In this document: positions 44,233 to 56,183 of the stretch, piece after piece | How positions within the stretch are numbered: position 1 is the first letter of the stretch | Layout of the letters: every line of letters starts with the position of its first letter | Source: Lactarius indigo | Taxonomy: Eukaryota > Basidiomycota > Agaricomycetes > Russulales > Russulaceae | Length of the DNA stretch: 64,000 nucleotides | Reading direction: 5' to 3' | Assembly: GCA_025766275.1 (NCBI GenBank) | Contig: JAFKAC010000021.1 | Span: 781,904-845,903 of the forward strand | The notes under the pieces: generated by a model | The model's input: the letters and a program-made list of their open reading frames with translations, nothing else | The model's database searches: none | Told to the model about the DNA's origin: nothing | Position numbers and translations under genes: made by a program

Positions 44233-45842
44233 GTGGCTCTCACCAGCCGAAGTCAAACCCAGTTTGTCTGGGAATACCTGGAACGACACCCACACAACGA
44301 CCTCCGACCCTCCATCAAAGGAACCGCCCTTTGGAGGAACACTCCACACAATGAAGGGTATTATGTCTACGACCCTAACAAACTCTCCTACGAACCCGTC
44401 GAATATATCGAGGACCAACATATCTGGGCCTACATTGCCTACTCCGACTCAAAACATTCTTGGTACTCATACAAACCAGTCCCCACACACCTCGGACTAG
44501 GACCAGGAAAAGGCCAAATCCAAGCTATCAATGCCAATTCAGATGTCAAAGAACCCGCATCAGAACCTGATTCCAATTCAGAAAACAACCCTACCCTCAC
44601 TCCCACTATCCAAAGGCCAGTCGACTTCACATCGTATGCCAACATGTCAGCCACCCAACTCTCCACCACCCTCACCATTGCCCAACCTGCAGGAACCTCG
44701 TCAGCGAATCCTTCAGGTAGTGGAGGACATTCTTTGGGAGGAAGTCTGCCAACAGGTGGAGGAGGCTCTGTGGGAAGCACAGGAGGCCATCATGGAGGCA
44801 GTGCGCCTGGAGGTGGAGGTGGTGTGCCTGGAGGTGGAGGTGGTGCACCTGGAGGCAGAGCAGGTGCTGGAGGCACAGCCGCAGGAGGAGCCCCACCCCC
44901 AAACGGACAACTCGGAGGGAACCCACCGCCGGAGTTCAGTGGAGATTGAGAAACCAGCCGCGCATTCCTCAATGCCTTTTCTCTTTACTGAGGAATGAAC
45001 CTGAACGTCCAACAGCTCATGCTCCCTTACTCCTGAGCAATGACCCTCCTCTCATACATCAGAGGACCGTTGGTAGACAATTGGGTAGAAGAACAAATCC
45101 AATGGCTGGTCGATCAACTAGTGGGTGGAGTAGCCATGAACGCCGAGAACCTATGGAATACCATAGAAACACGCTTTATCCAAGCATACACTGACACCAC
45201 CCAACAACAAAAAGCGAGACACTCCATTCAAACCTTTGAATGGAAAAGGAAGATATTGATACATACATCGCCAAATTTTCTAACTTGGTGAATAAAGCGG
45301 GGTACAACAAAGATGAAGCCACCACTCTAGAAATCTTCCAAAAAGGACTACCAAACGCACTTGTAGTCAACACAATCAAGTTCCACCATCCGATAATGTG
45401 GGATGACTGGAAAGCAGCAGTCACCCTACAGCAAGCTGAATACCTCCTTCTCAAAGACAAACAAGGGGGAGTGTCGCACGATCAGTGGCTGTCCACTTTG
45501 AACAAAAATCGAGACCCGAACGCAATGGACATAAGCCACACCCAAGCCCACGCAGCTATGACAGACAAAGAAAAGAAGCAACTGCAAAAGGAAGGGAGAT
45601 GTTTCCACTGTTGAGGGCAAGGACATATCTCGCGTTTCTGTCCCCAGAAACCAAGGACCACTGCCAAGGCCACAGAAACCACCCCCACTACAGCCACCAT
45701 CTCCATGACAGCTTCCCGACCCCTCTCAAATGAAGAGCAGGCAGAAGCACAAGTTGCCACCCTCTTTGCCCAAAGCCCTGAAGTCCACAAGCTCATGGTA
45801 GACAAGTTATTTGGACAGAAGAAGGATTTTGTGAATGCTTGA
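44233..45842 (+). pseudogene. Gag of A2
   Basis: Starts at GTG (44233) with the ALTSRSQTQFVWEYL module, Gly/Pro-rich stretch, then a TGA at 44947-44949 in the capsid region, later shifts, and a zinc knuckle interrupted by TGA (45612-45614) where A1 has CGA. It ends at the same TGA (45840-45842) as A1 gag. Clearly dead. Confidence 0.88.
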
Positions 45843-46396
45843 ACCCAGTGGCCTGGGCTAGAGCATTAAAACTTAGCGTGTACAATAGCAGATTCTGATC
45901 CATGCGAATTCCAGTACTTTTCAAATCTGCACACATGATGGCCGAATGAAACGTTCTTGTTGACTCCGGGGCAACCGACAATTTTATAAGCGCAAACCTC
46001 CTAAGATGACTGAAAATCACTTGGCTAGCCACGGAACGACCCATTAAGATATGGAATGTGGACGGAACTCATAACCAAGGAGGAGAAATCACCTCCTTCA
46101 CCGATCTAACTGTCAAAACGGGAGGAAAGACCCAAAATCTCCAATTCCTTATCACCGATCTTGGAAATGACGAAGTCATCCTCGGATATCCCTGGTTTAC
46201 AGCTTTTGAACCAAAATTCCACCGGCGAGATGCTACCCTAGATGAGGAATTCCAACCAGTCGTAATCACCAGCCTTAATTTGTCAGATGAAGCCGTGCCC
46301 ATGGAAGCTACCATTAAGGCATTGGAGACATATCAACTTGACAAATTGGCTTGGGAACAACTGGAACAAGGAAAAGACCCATGTATCCGACTGTGA
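45839..46396 (+). pseudogene. Protease of A2
   Basis: Overlaps gag in the -1 frame (LNPVAWARALK). Two TGA stops (45896-45898 and 45947-45949) sit where A1 has CGA, one just before the active-site segment DSGATDNFIS. The rest (LRFLITDLGNDEVILGYPWF-type) is open from 46058 to 46396. Confidence 0.85.
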
Positions 46397-47846
46397 AAGA
46401 CAACGACAGCATCGGAATTAGCACAACAAGAAGCTGCAAAGAAGCCCCAGAGAACCTTTGAAGAGATGGTCCCTGAGGAATATAGAAGACATCGGAAGGT
46501 CTTCAGTGAAGAAGCCTCCCAACGCTTCCCTCCATCACGAACTTGGGATCACGCTATCAACCTAGTCCCAAATGCCCCCGAGACCATGGATTGTAAAGTA
46601 TACCCGCTCACAGTCCCTGAAACCGAAAAACTATCAGAAATCGTGACCGAACACCTAGACAAGAAGTACATTCAACCATCAAAGTCCCCTTACGCGTCCC
46701 CCTCCTTCTTTATCAAGAAGAAGGATGGGAAGTTATGCCCAGTACAAGATTACCGCCACCTCAATGAACTCACCATAAAGAACCATTATCCCCTCCCCCT
46801 AATCCCGAACTCATCAATAGGATTAGAGAAGCACACCTCTACTCCAAGCTCGATATCCAGTGGGGATACAATAATATTCGAATCAAACCAGGGGATGAAT
46901 GGAAGGTGGCATTCAAAACCAATCAGGGACTATTCAAACCAAGGGTCATTTTTTTGGCCTCACCAATTCCCTAGTACCTTCCAGACTATGATGGACACCA
47001 TATTCCAGGAGCTAGTGCTGACAGGAGAAGTTATCGTCTACATGGACGATATCTTAATCACAACGCAGATGACTGTACCCATCACAGACAAATATTACAC
47101 TGAGTTCTAGACCTCTGTAACAAACATGACTTGTATATCAAACCGGAAAAATGCATGTTCGAGGTCTACAAGGTGGAATACCTGGGATTGATTATTGGAT
47201 ATGGCAAATTGCAGATGGACCCGATAAAAGTCCAAGGCATATGGGACTGGAAAGCACCAAAATCCCTAAAAGAAGTACGAGCCTTCTTAGGTTTCTGCAA
47301 CTTCTATCAACAGTTCATAAGAGGATTCTCCACAATAGCAAGACCACTCCATGATCTCACAAAAAAGGACGTACCCTGGGAATGGACTGATGCCAGACAA
47401 AAGGTGTTCGATACCATCAAAGAACAATTAGTTCCAAACCGGTACTTCTATTCCTGAAATTGGACCAACCCTTCGAGATCAAAGTGGACGCCTCTAGTTA
47501 CACCCTAGGAGCGGTATTAAACCAAAAAGGGGAAGACCAAAAGATACACCTGGTTGCGTTCTACTCCAAATCACTAACAGAAGCAGAACACAACTACGAT
47601 ATCTATGATAGGGAATTATTGGCCATCGTCAAAAGCCCTACGAACCTGGCGCACATACCTAATCGGCTCTCCCCACCTGATAACAATTCATACGGACCAT
47701 GCCAATCTTCAATATTGGAAGGAACCAAGGAAAATCAGCCGATGCATAGCATGAGAGTTCCAAGAACTCTCAGAATACAATTTTGTGCTCAAGCACATCC
47801 CCAGTACCAAAAACACCCAAGCAGATTCCCTGTCAAGACACCCTGA
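46397..47846 (+). pseudogene. Reverse transcriptase-RNase H of A2
   Basis: [30 protein letters not shown] (YMDD), FLGFCNFYQQFIRGFST and IKVDASSYTLGAVLNQK are spread over several frames (46466-47110, 47131-47457, 47460-47640). Broken by at least three shifts. Confidence 0.88.
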
Positions 47847-49362
47847 TTACGATGATGGTACGACAGATAACGATCATGTCACAGTACTACCGGAGGAAGT
47901 ATTCCTAAAAATCACCCAAATGTCCATGCACGACATGGACATATGGATGCAGATTACTCAAAACATGGAAGAATCGGCAGTCCTTCCCTGGGTTGAACCT
48001 CATAACCTAAAAAAGCACAACGGCTTTGGTGGAAAGGTGATGCCCGTTGTTGTGGGAAACAACGACCTTAAGTGGGGGGTAATCACCTTTTTCCACGATA
48101 CTCCAAGCACGGGACCCAGGAATTGCAAATACACTGGAACTAATGTGACATGATTTCTGGTGGCCCAACATGCGAAAAGACATAGAAGCTTATGTCAAGG
48201 GATGCGCCACATGCCAAAGTAACAAGATCAACCCTCACCAACAAAAACCACACCTATTCCCCATTGCAACCGACCCGTCAGCAGAACCGTTCAAGGTGGT
48301 GGCCATGGACTTCATTGTGAAACTCCCCATTTTGAACGGCTTTGATTCAATTCTCACAATTACTGATCATGACTGCTCCAAAGCAGCCATATTCATCCAT
48401 GCAATGAAACAATAACATCAGAAGGAGTCGCTAAACTCTACCTTCAACATGTATACCCTCACTATGGTCTACCACGAAAAATCATATCCAATTGAGACCC
48501 CAGATTCACATCAACATTCATGCGCCAATTATGCAAGATGCTGGGCATACAACAAAATATATCATCAGCATACCACCCTCAAACTGATGGACAATTGGAA
48601 CACACCAACCAGTGGCTGGAACAATACTTACAACATTGGTGCAACGTACGACAAGACAATTGGGCGGAAGTCCTACCTATGGCACAATTCGCGCACAATT
48701 CATGGACCAATGCCACAACCAAAAGCTCCCCATTCTCACTCCTTATGGGATGGGAACCCTGAACAATGTGGAACCCGAAACCATCGAGCTGTCCAACAGT
48801 AGATCAAAGGTTAGAAGATCTACTAGTCCTTAGACAACATGCTCAAGACAGTATCAAACACGCACAACACCTAATGGCGCAACAGGGCAAGGGAACATTC
48901 ATACCTTATCAGCAAGGAGACCACATGTGGCTAGAAGGTACGAACCTTCATACCTTCTACCCCACAAGCAAACTCGCCCCTAAGTGATATGGACCCTTTA
49001 AGATCACACGGGTTCTATCAGATGTTTCCTACGAACTCAAACTACCAGCATCATGGAAGATCCACCCTGTATTCCATGCGAACCTTCTCATGCCGTATAA
49101 GGAGATGGAGATGCATGGCACCAATTTCACCCAACCTTTGCCTGACCTTATCGATGGAGAAGAAGAATATGAAGTGGAGCAGATTGAAGATGCCCAGGTA
49201 CAAGGACAAGGGCGCAAACTCCATTTCCTAGTAAAATGGAAGGGATTCCCCACAAGTGACAATACGTGGGAACCAGCAACCCATCTAACACATGCGCAAG
49301 ACACTATCAAGAACTATTACCAAACACACCCATCCACCGAAGGGGCTGGACACAAGGTATAA
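47785..49362 (+). pseudogene. Integrase and chromodomain of A2
   Basis: Zinc region KGCATCQSNKINPHQQKPH (48206-48250), core MDFIVKLPILNGFDS and SSAYHPQTDGQLEHTNQ in separate frames, C-terminal part at 48766-48987, then an open chromodomain frame (49090-49362: EEEYEVEQIEDAQVQ, FLVKWKGFPTSDNTWEP) ending at TAA (49360-49362). Confidence 0.88.
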
Positions 49363-49403
49363 AGGAAGAGCCCCTCCACCCGACCCATTAGCAATGCAAT
49401 ACC

Positions 49404-51688
49404 ATGACTTCTACCCCAATCTCAGACACCACCCTCGTCAATATCCTTGACAACCCCGAGCTTGACTTGTTCCTCGAACGAGGAGTTGTCGTTATCAACC
49501 TCACCAACATTCCCCACCTATCACCACACCACCAGCCACCGACTCCCCTGTAGCAGTATGACTTATCGCGACAACTAGACCAAGAGAAGGTAAGTGAACT
49601 GAACTAGTAGCACACCCAAGCCTAGCGCGGAGACAAGTCACGTGCCGAACGTACAGTCACTGCGGAGGATAGACACACGTGAGGTCTTTATACAAGACCA
49701 AAGGTCAGGTGATCACGCAGTGGTACGCTGAGTGGAGAACCAAGAGGACAAGTTAACATTGGAGAAGAGTAAAGGGAATACAAGGAAATACGCACCTGAG
49801 TGGAGAACCAAGAGGACAAGTTGGTTCCACTCAGGACGCTACATGAGGGTTTATATACTGTGCTGTGGCTGAGTTCGAATTACTACGGAACCTTGTTACT
49901 AAAGGTATGTGTAATAGTAATGAGTCAGGCGCTGACGCGTCGTGTCTATAAATAGCGTTATCTATTGTGCTGACTGATGCACAGTCATTAACGCTGACAG
50001 AACAGTGACGTGTCCTTATCTATGAGTCATAACCCTATAACAACGTAGTCTAGAACTATCTAGAACGTTCCCTGCTTATCGTCCAATGAGAAACTACTGT
50101 ACTAATGAGGAAGGTGACTTAAAGGGGTAACATCCTATAAGGAAGTTACTATCCCAGGGTCACGTGCTTGTGGGTGCACATGTTGGCATCATGTGACTAA
50201 CCATCTTATCATATCTAATGATAAGGACTTGGATGTTTGAGCACAACGTTGGAGTCTCGTATTTCTACCAAATAAATCCGTAAAAATGCGGAAAAATAGG
50301 GCAAAAATAGAGTGTCCGTGACATCCCCCCAATCCACTATGACCATCAACCCTGTACCCATCATCCCTCGTTCCCCCGAATGAGAACCAAGGGAGCTCAC
50401 CCCATCTACACCCAAAGAAGGCCAATATTTGCCAACTCCTCCAAACACAAAACACCACCCCCTACCACACCTGAACCACCCTGACGAACTCTCACTCCCC
50501 CGCCAGAACCACTCATACCTTCCCCTCCATCATTGACACCCTCTACCCACCACCACCCTTAGAACCATTCACCCCTGTCTGAGTTCACCCCTATCAACTA
50601 TGACCAACCAGACTCCCCCACTGAAGAAACTGACAACCCGGGGGCCCCCTTCTTCCCAAACACTCCAGGCTCACCAAAATACTACCCCCTTCAGATCCCA
50701 CAACCCGAAGGTGGATTCGATATTGTGAAGTATATCTACTATCACAAAGGATTCACCGAGGTAGTGGGAGTGATGGGGGCACAGCAACCACACTATGGTG
50801 AAACAGTCTACCTGTCTACCCTGCGCCCCAATGTCTTGGCTCCCCCCATTACGGCCGAACAACTCCAGTTCTTCGACCCCAACGACATTTGTGCCTGTGC
50901 ACTTGACGAAACCCTTATCGAGCTCAACTCCCCACAGCTCACTGCAGAGATAACTTGGCTGCATACTGGGCTTGCGGCTATGAAGGAGCTGGATGAAAAA
51001 CATGAGAAGCTGGAAGAGGATGCTCGGAAGCTAAGGGCTGAACGACTTATGGTAGACCTTATGCTGGCTAGTACCAAGAGATGCCTACAATACACCGGGC
51101 CCTCACCACCATCGCCAATGAATATGCATGCCTTACAGCACTCCCTACCCCACTACGTCACTCCCGCTATGCCATACCCTTCTCCCCCAGACGTGGAGGG
51201 CCATCAAATTCCCTTGACTTGCCAATAGACCTCATTGACGGAGGTGTTACCACTGCAACAGCCCTCACCATCTAGTACGTGACTGCCGCACGAGACCAAG
51301 GCTGGCCTGTCAACACTGTCAAAGTCAGGATCACCAATCCTACCAGTGCATCTTCTGATGCACAGAAATGGTGGCCAAAGTCATCACCACACAGCAAGCG
51401 GAGGAGCGAATCCATTGGGAAATGTCACCTGACGCTACCACATCCTTCATCATCCCATCCCCACCAATTACCGCAGCCACCACCCAGGGCAGATGGTGTG
51501 GACGATGCTTCAACCAGAACGCCAACCACAACGAGATCCGGTGCCTGCAGTATGAGATGTGCCACAAATGTGGAGCGTGAGGTCCCCTTTTCTTTCTTTG
51601 CACTCACTTCTGCCCAACAGATGTGACAGGTTGGCCGGAGAATGACCTGGATGCTGACATCTATGACCTTGTTGACCCAGAGTCCTGA
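49404..51688 (+). pseudogene. ORF3 of A2, split by a solo LTR
   Basis: ATG at 49404 (MTSTPISDTTLVNIL...LERGVVVINLTN), interrupted by LTR B at 49549-50323, resuming at 50324. The best-preserved stretch is 50725-51228: KYIYYHKGFTEVVGVMG, PHYGETVYLSTLRPN and the coiled coil MKELDEKHEKLEEDARKLRA. The end retains RWCGRCFNQNANHNEIRC and CHKCGA. The ancestral stop (VDPES-TGA) is at 51686-51688. Several stops present. Confidence 0.75.
49549..50323. repeat. Solo LTR, family B, in ORF3 of A2
   Basis: 775 bp, TGTAGCAG...CGTGACA, with a 5-bp duplication TCCCC (49544-49548 and 50324-50328). Carries the same 27-bp internal direct repeat as the copy at 17759-18535. Confidence 0.9.
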
Positions 51689-51695
51689 AGTTGAG

Positions 51696-52278
51696 TGTAA
51701 CGCCACTACAGGGGCATTAGGTACAACCTGTACCAAGTCAGTCGAATCGTGGTAGCGCAAGCTCCAAGGCCTGGCTTCAGTAGAATGATGCACAAGGATC
51801 ACAAGGACATTAGTCACTTGGATCATAGAGGAAGGCTAAGACGCGAAGGCCTAGCAAGGACTGAGAGTTCACAAGACAAAGGAAAGCACGAAGGCGTCCG
51901 TGTTAGACGAGTGTAGTTTTACACAAGAAGTCTAGTCTCCTGTACAAGCTAGGTAAGATGCGGTTTAAGTACATGTTGGCCTGTATGGCCACTACAAACA
52001 GATGGTGTCATTGCTTGACTAAGGAATAAAGGGGAGGACATATGAAGAACAAAGGGTAGTCATAATGGAAATAAAGGCAAATCACACAGGGTCGCGCATG
52101 AGTAAGAATGAGATGGAAACTAGCACATGTCAAGCTTTATCAAAGGAGAACATCAATAAGCAGGGCATGCGATAGGAACCGGGTAATCATAAAGTCTGCG
52201 TAGTCATACAGGGCTCATAAAGTATTGGGGGTGGGATAGTAAGAAAGCAAAGGATGAGTCCAGAAAGAATTCATAACA
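51696..52278 (-). repeat. 3' LTR of A3
   Basis: 583 bp, TGTAACGCC...TTCATAACA on the plus strand; polypurine tract AGGGGGGGTAA (minus strand) adjoins at 52279. Confidence 0.95.
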
Positions 52279-53786
52279 TTACCCCCCCTTCTGATCTGAA
52301 GTCAACTCGACTTCAAGATTCGGGTCAACGAGGTCGTAAATGTCAGTGTCTAGGTCATTCTCTGGCCATGGAGAGATGTCCAGGCAGCAGTGATGGGTTT
52401 TGAGGAAAAATAATGGTCCGCAGGCACCACACTTTCAACACATTTCATACTGTGGGCATCAAATTTCGTTGTGGTTGGCATTGGTGCGGAAGCACCGTCC
52501 ACACCATCTTCCTTGGGTTTCAGTAACGGTAATCGGTGGTTCTGGTACTGTGAAGGAAGTGGTAGCCTCCATCGCTATGGCCTGGCATATGTGTTCCTCC
52601 GCCTGGTGGGTGGTGATAACCTTGGTGACCATTTCCGCATGGCAGAAAATGCATTGATGGGATTGATGCTCTTGGCTTTGACAGTGCCAACACGCTGGTC
52701 GGGGTCCGGTGGGGCAGTTGTGCACGATGTGGTGGGAGCTATTACAATGATAGCAGCGTCGCCGATGAGGCTTGTCGGTGAGGCGGGGAAATTCGACCAG
52801 TCCCCCACGTTGAGGAGAGAAGGGGATGGTGTATCAGGAGTGGCATAGTGGGGCCGGGAGTGCTGTCATACGAGCGTACTCGTCTGCTATTGTGGTGAGG
52901 GCTCCCATGTATTGTAGACGTCTCTTGGTGCTCGCCAGCATTAAATCGACTGTGAGCCACTCTGACCGAAGCTTGCGCACATTTTCCTCTAGTCACTCGT
53001 GTTCCTCATCTAGCTCCTTGAGTGCTAAGAGTCCCGTGCACAGTCTGGTTATCTCTGCAGTGATATGTGGGGAGTTCAGCTCAATGAGTGTCTCATCCAA
53101 CGCACAGGCGTGAATGTTGTGGGGGTTGAAAAACTGTAGCTGTTCTGCTGTGAAGGGGGGTGTGGAGACATTGGGCCTTAGCATTGAAAGGTAGACTTCC
53201 TCGCCGTAGTGTGGTTGCCTAGCACCCATTGTCCCCACTACCTTGGTGAATCCTTTGCGATAGTAAATGTACTTCGTGGTATTGGACCCTCTGTCAGGTA
53301 GTGGGATCTGTAATGGGAAGTATTTTGGCGTCCCTTGGATGTTTGGGAAAAAGGGGGCTCCAGGGTCGTCAGTATCTTCTGTGGGGGAGTCCAGCCAGTT
53401 GTAGTCGATGGGAGTGTGAACATGAATGGGGGTAAAGGGTTCTAGCGGTGGTGGTGGAGTGGTGGGTGTAGATGATGGGGTGATTGTGTGGGTGGTTCTG
53501 GTGGGGGAGTAGGGCTTTGGTGTGGAGGGGGTGTTGGTGAGTATTGGCCCTCCTCAGGCGTGGATGGGGTGAGCTCTCCTGGCTCCTGTTCTAGGGAGCG
53601 GGGGATAATGGGGACGGGGTTGATGGTCATAGTGGATCAGGGAGAATGGGGGATTGATGGTGGTGGCGATAGGCGCGGGACATCAGATATGTCGATAGTG
53701 ATGATCCCTCGTTCAAGGGCGGCTTCAAGCTGGGGGTTACTGAGGATGTTGACAAGGGTGGTATTGGATACTGGTGTGATGGCCAT
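52279..53786 (-). pseudogene. ORF3 of A3
   Basis: ATG at 53784-53786 (MAITPVSNTTLVNIL), Pro-rich part, QPHYGEEVYLSMLRPN, ACALDETLIELNSP, coiled coil, knuckles CYHCNSSHHIVHNC and CWHCQSQEHQSHQC, and RWCGRCFRTNANHNEI. The usual stop after VDP is replaced by a sense codon; the frame reads on to TAA in the polypurine tract. Stops and shifts inside. Confidence 0.75.
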
Positions 53787-53800
53787 TGCGTTGTTGTTTG

Positions 53801-54402
53801 TGTTGATAAGTGACCCTTGCGCACTTAGCGGCTCTAACGGACCGGACTTACAGATATGGACTGCTGTAGATTAACTAGGACTGCTTTAGATTTGATTTGA
53901 TTTGATCTGTACAATCTAGGACTTCTATGACATCACTGTACAATGACATCATATGGACTACTCTGGACTCTTCATTGTACTCCTTCCTTTGTTCTCTTTC
54001 TAGTGTTATCCTTATTGTGATGTCACTATGATATCATCTTAGTCTGGACTCTCTTTGTTTTGCGCTCCTTGTTCTCCATTAGCACACTCCTTTGTCCCAC
54101 ATGTAGAACAATGTCCCTTGTATTGTGTGACCCTATCTTACTTCTCTTGTAGTAGTGTCACCCCTCTGTATAGTATAAGTAGTAGGCTTGTATGCTCCTG
54201 GTCCACATCAGTTCCTCACTGCTCTGTGTGCCAGGTATGTCTTATTCCTTCAATTATATTATCAGTTCCTCACTGCTCTGTGTGCCAGACCCTTTGCTTC
54301 AACTGCAACTCCCTGTCTCACCTCTGCTTCCAGCATCCCTGCATATCTCACCACAGTCTCCTTTGTCACTGTGAGTATGCTCTCTATGTTTGCTGTTCAT
54401 CA
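53801..54402 (+). repeat. Solo LTR C1
   Basis: 602 bp, TGTTGATAAG...GTTCATCA, TSD GTTTG (53796-53800, 54403-54407). Sits between ORF3 and the chromodomain of A3. Contains the 54-nt segment at 54235-54288 missing from C2 and C3. Confidence 0.92.
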
Positions 54403-54407
54403 GTTTG

Positions 54408-54824
54408 GGTATTGTTCAAGGGGTGTTTTCTTTATACCTTTCGTCCAGCCCCTTCGGCGGATGGGTGTAAGCGATAATAATCTCTGATTGCATCCTTGGC
54501 ATGTGTTAGGTTGGTTGCAGGTTCCCATATGTTGTCACTCATGGGGAATCCTTTCCACTTTACCAGGAAGTGGAGTTTGCATCCTCAGCCTTGTGCCTGG
54601 GTGTCTTCAATTTGCTCCACTTCATACTCCTCTTCTCCATTGATAAGGTCAGGTGGAGGTTGGGTGAAGTTTGTACCGTGCACCTCCGTTTCCTTATATG
54701 GTGTGAGAAGGTTTGCATGGAACACAGGGTGGATCTTCCATGATGCAGGGAGTTTGAGTTCATAGGAAACGTCTGATAGAACCTTGATGATTTTGAATGG
54801 TCTGTATCTTTTTGGGGCAAGTTT
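54408..54824 (-). pseudogene. Integrase C-terminus and chromodomain of A3
   Basis: Encodes GEEEYEVEQIEDTQAQ-like sequence and LVKWKGFPMSDNIWEP. Cut off from the integrase core by LTR C2 at 54830. Confidence 0.8.
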
Positions 54825-54829
54825 GCTTG

Positions 54830-55388
54830 TGTTGATAAGTGACCCTTGTGCACTTAGCAGCTCTAATGGACTGGACTTACAGATACGGACTGCTGTAGAT
54901 TAATTAGGACCGCTTTAGATTAGATTTGATCTGTACAATCTCGGACTTCTTTATCTATGACATCATGTACAGTGACATCATATGGACATATCCAGACTGT
55001 TCATTGTACTACGCGTTCTTGTATCTTTCTTTGTTCTCTTTTTGTTCTATCCTTATTATGATGTCATTATGATATCACTTACTTCTAGACTCTCCTTGTT
55101 CCTTCTGTCCTTGTTCTCAGAACGTCCACTCCTTTGTCCGTTTGTAGAACAATAACTGTCTTGTAGTACGTGACTTGTGTTACATCCCTTGTATAGTGTC
55201 ACTCCCAGAAAGTGTATAAGTAGAGTAGCATGTACGCTCCTGGTCCACATCAGTTCTCACTGTTTGTGTGCCAGACACTCTTGCTTTACCCTGCTTGACT
55301 CCTGTTGCTGCTTTCCAGCCACCCAGCCTATCTCACCACAGTCCTCTTAGTCCACTGTGAGTATGCTACCTTTGTGTGCTGTTCATCG
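54830..55388 (+). repeat. Solo LTR C2
   Basis: 559 bp, TGTTGATAAG...GTTCATCG (terminal A changed to G), TSD GCTTG (54825-54829, 55389-55393). TATA-like TATAAG near 55215. Confidence 0.9.
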
Positions 55389-55393
55389 GCTTG

Positions 55394-56183
55394 TGGGGTA
55401 GAAGGTACGGAGATTTGTTCCTTCTAGCCATACCTGGTCCCCTTGCTGATAAGGTGTGAACCCCATTTTGCCTTGTTGCACCATGAGATATTGCACGTGT
55501 TTGATGCTATCTTGGGCATGTTGTCTGAGTACCAATAGGTCCTCCAGTTGTTGGTCCACTGCTGGGCAGCTAGACGGTTTGGGGTTCCACATTGTCCATG
55601 GTTCCCACCCCATAATGAGTGAGAATGGGGAATGTTTGGTCATAGCGTTCGTCCAGGAGTTATGTGCGAATTGTGCCATAGGCAAGACTTCCGCCCAATT
55701 GTCTTGTCTTACATTGCACCAATGTCATAAATATTGTTCCAGCCATTGGTTGGTGTGTTCTGACTGGCCATCAGTTTGAGGGTGGTATGCCGATGATATG
55801 TTTTGTTGTATCCCCAGAGTGTTGCACAGCTGCCTCATAAAGGTAGATGCAAATCAGGGGTCTCGGTCGGATATGATTTTTTGGGGTAGGCCGTAATGAG
55901 GGTATACATGTTGAAGATAGAGTTTGGCCACTCCTTCTGACGTTATAGTTTTGTTGCAGGGGATGAATATTGCTGCCTTCGAGCAGTCGTGATTGGTGAT
56001 GGTGAGAATTGAGTCAAATCCGTTTGACATCGGGAGTTTGACTATGAAGTCCATGGCCACTACTTCAAAGGGTTCAGCTGAGGGGTCTGTGGTGATGGGA
56101 AATAAGTGTGGCTTTTGTCAATGGGAGTTGATCTTGTTGCTTTGGCGTGTGGCACATCCTTTGACATAGGCTTCCACGTCCTT
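55394..56183 (-). pseudogene. Integrase core of A3
   Basis: MDFIVKLPMSNGFDSILT (first Asp), GLPQKIISDRDP (second Asp, at the end of the 55854-56060 frame), and MAQFAHNSWTNAMTKHSPF with the C-terminal part to TFYPTSR (55383-55685). A stop after ISDRDP and a shift break it. Confidence 0.88.
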
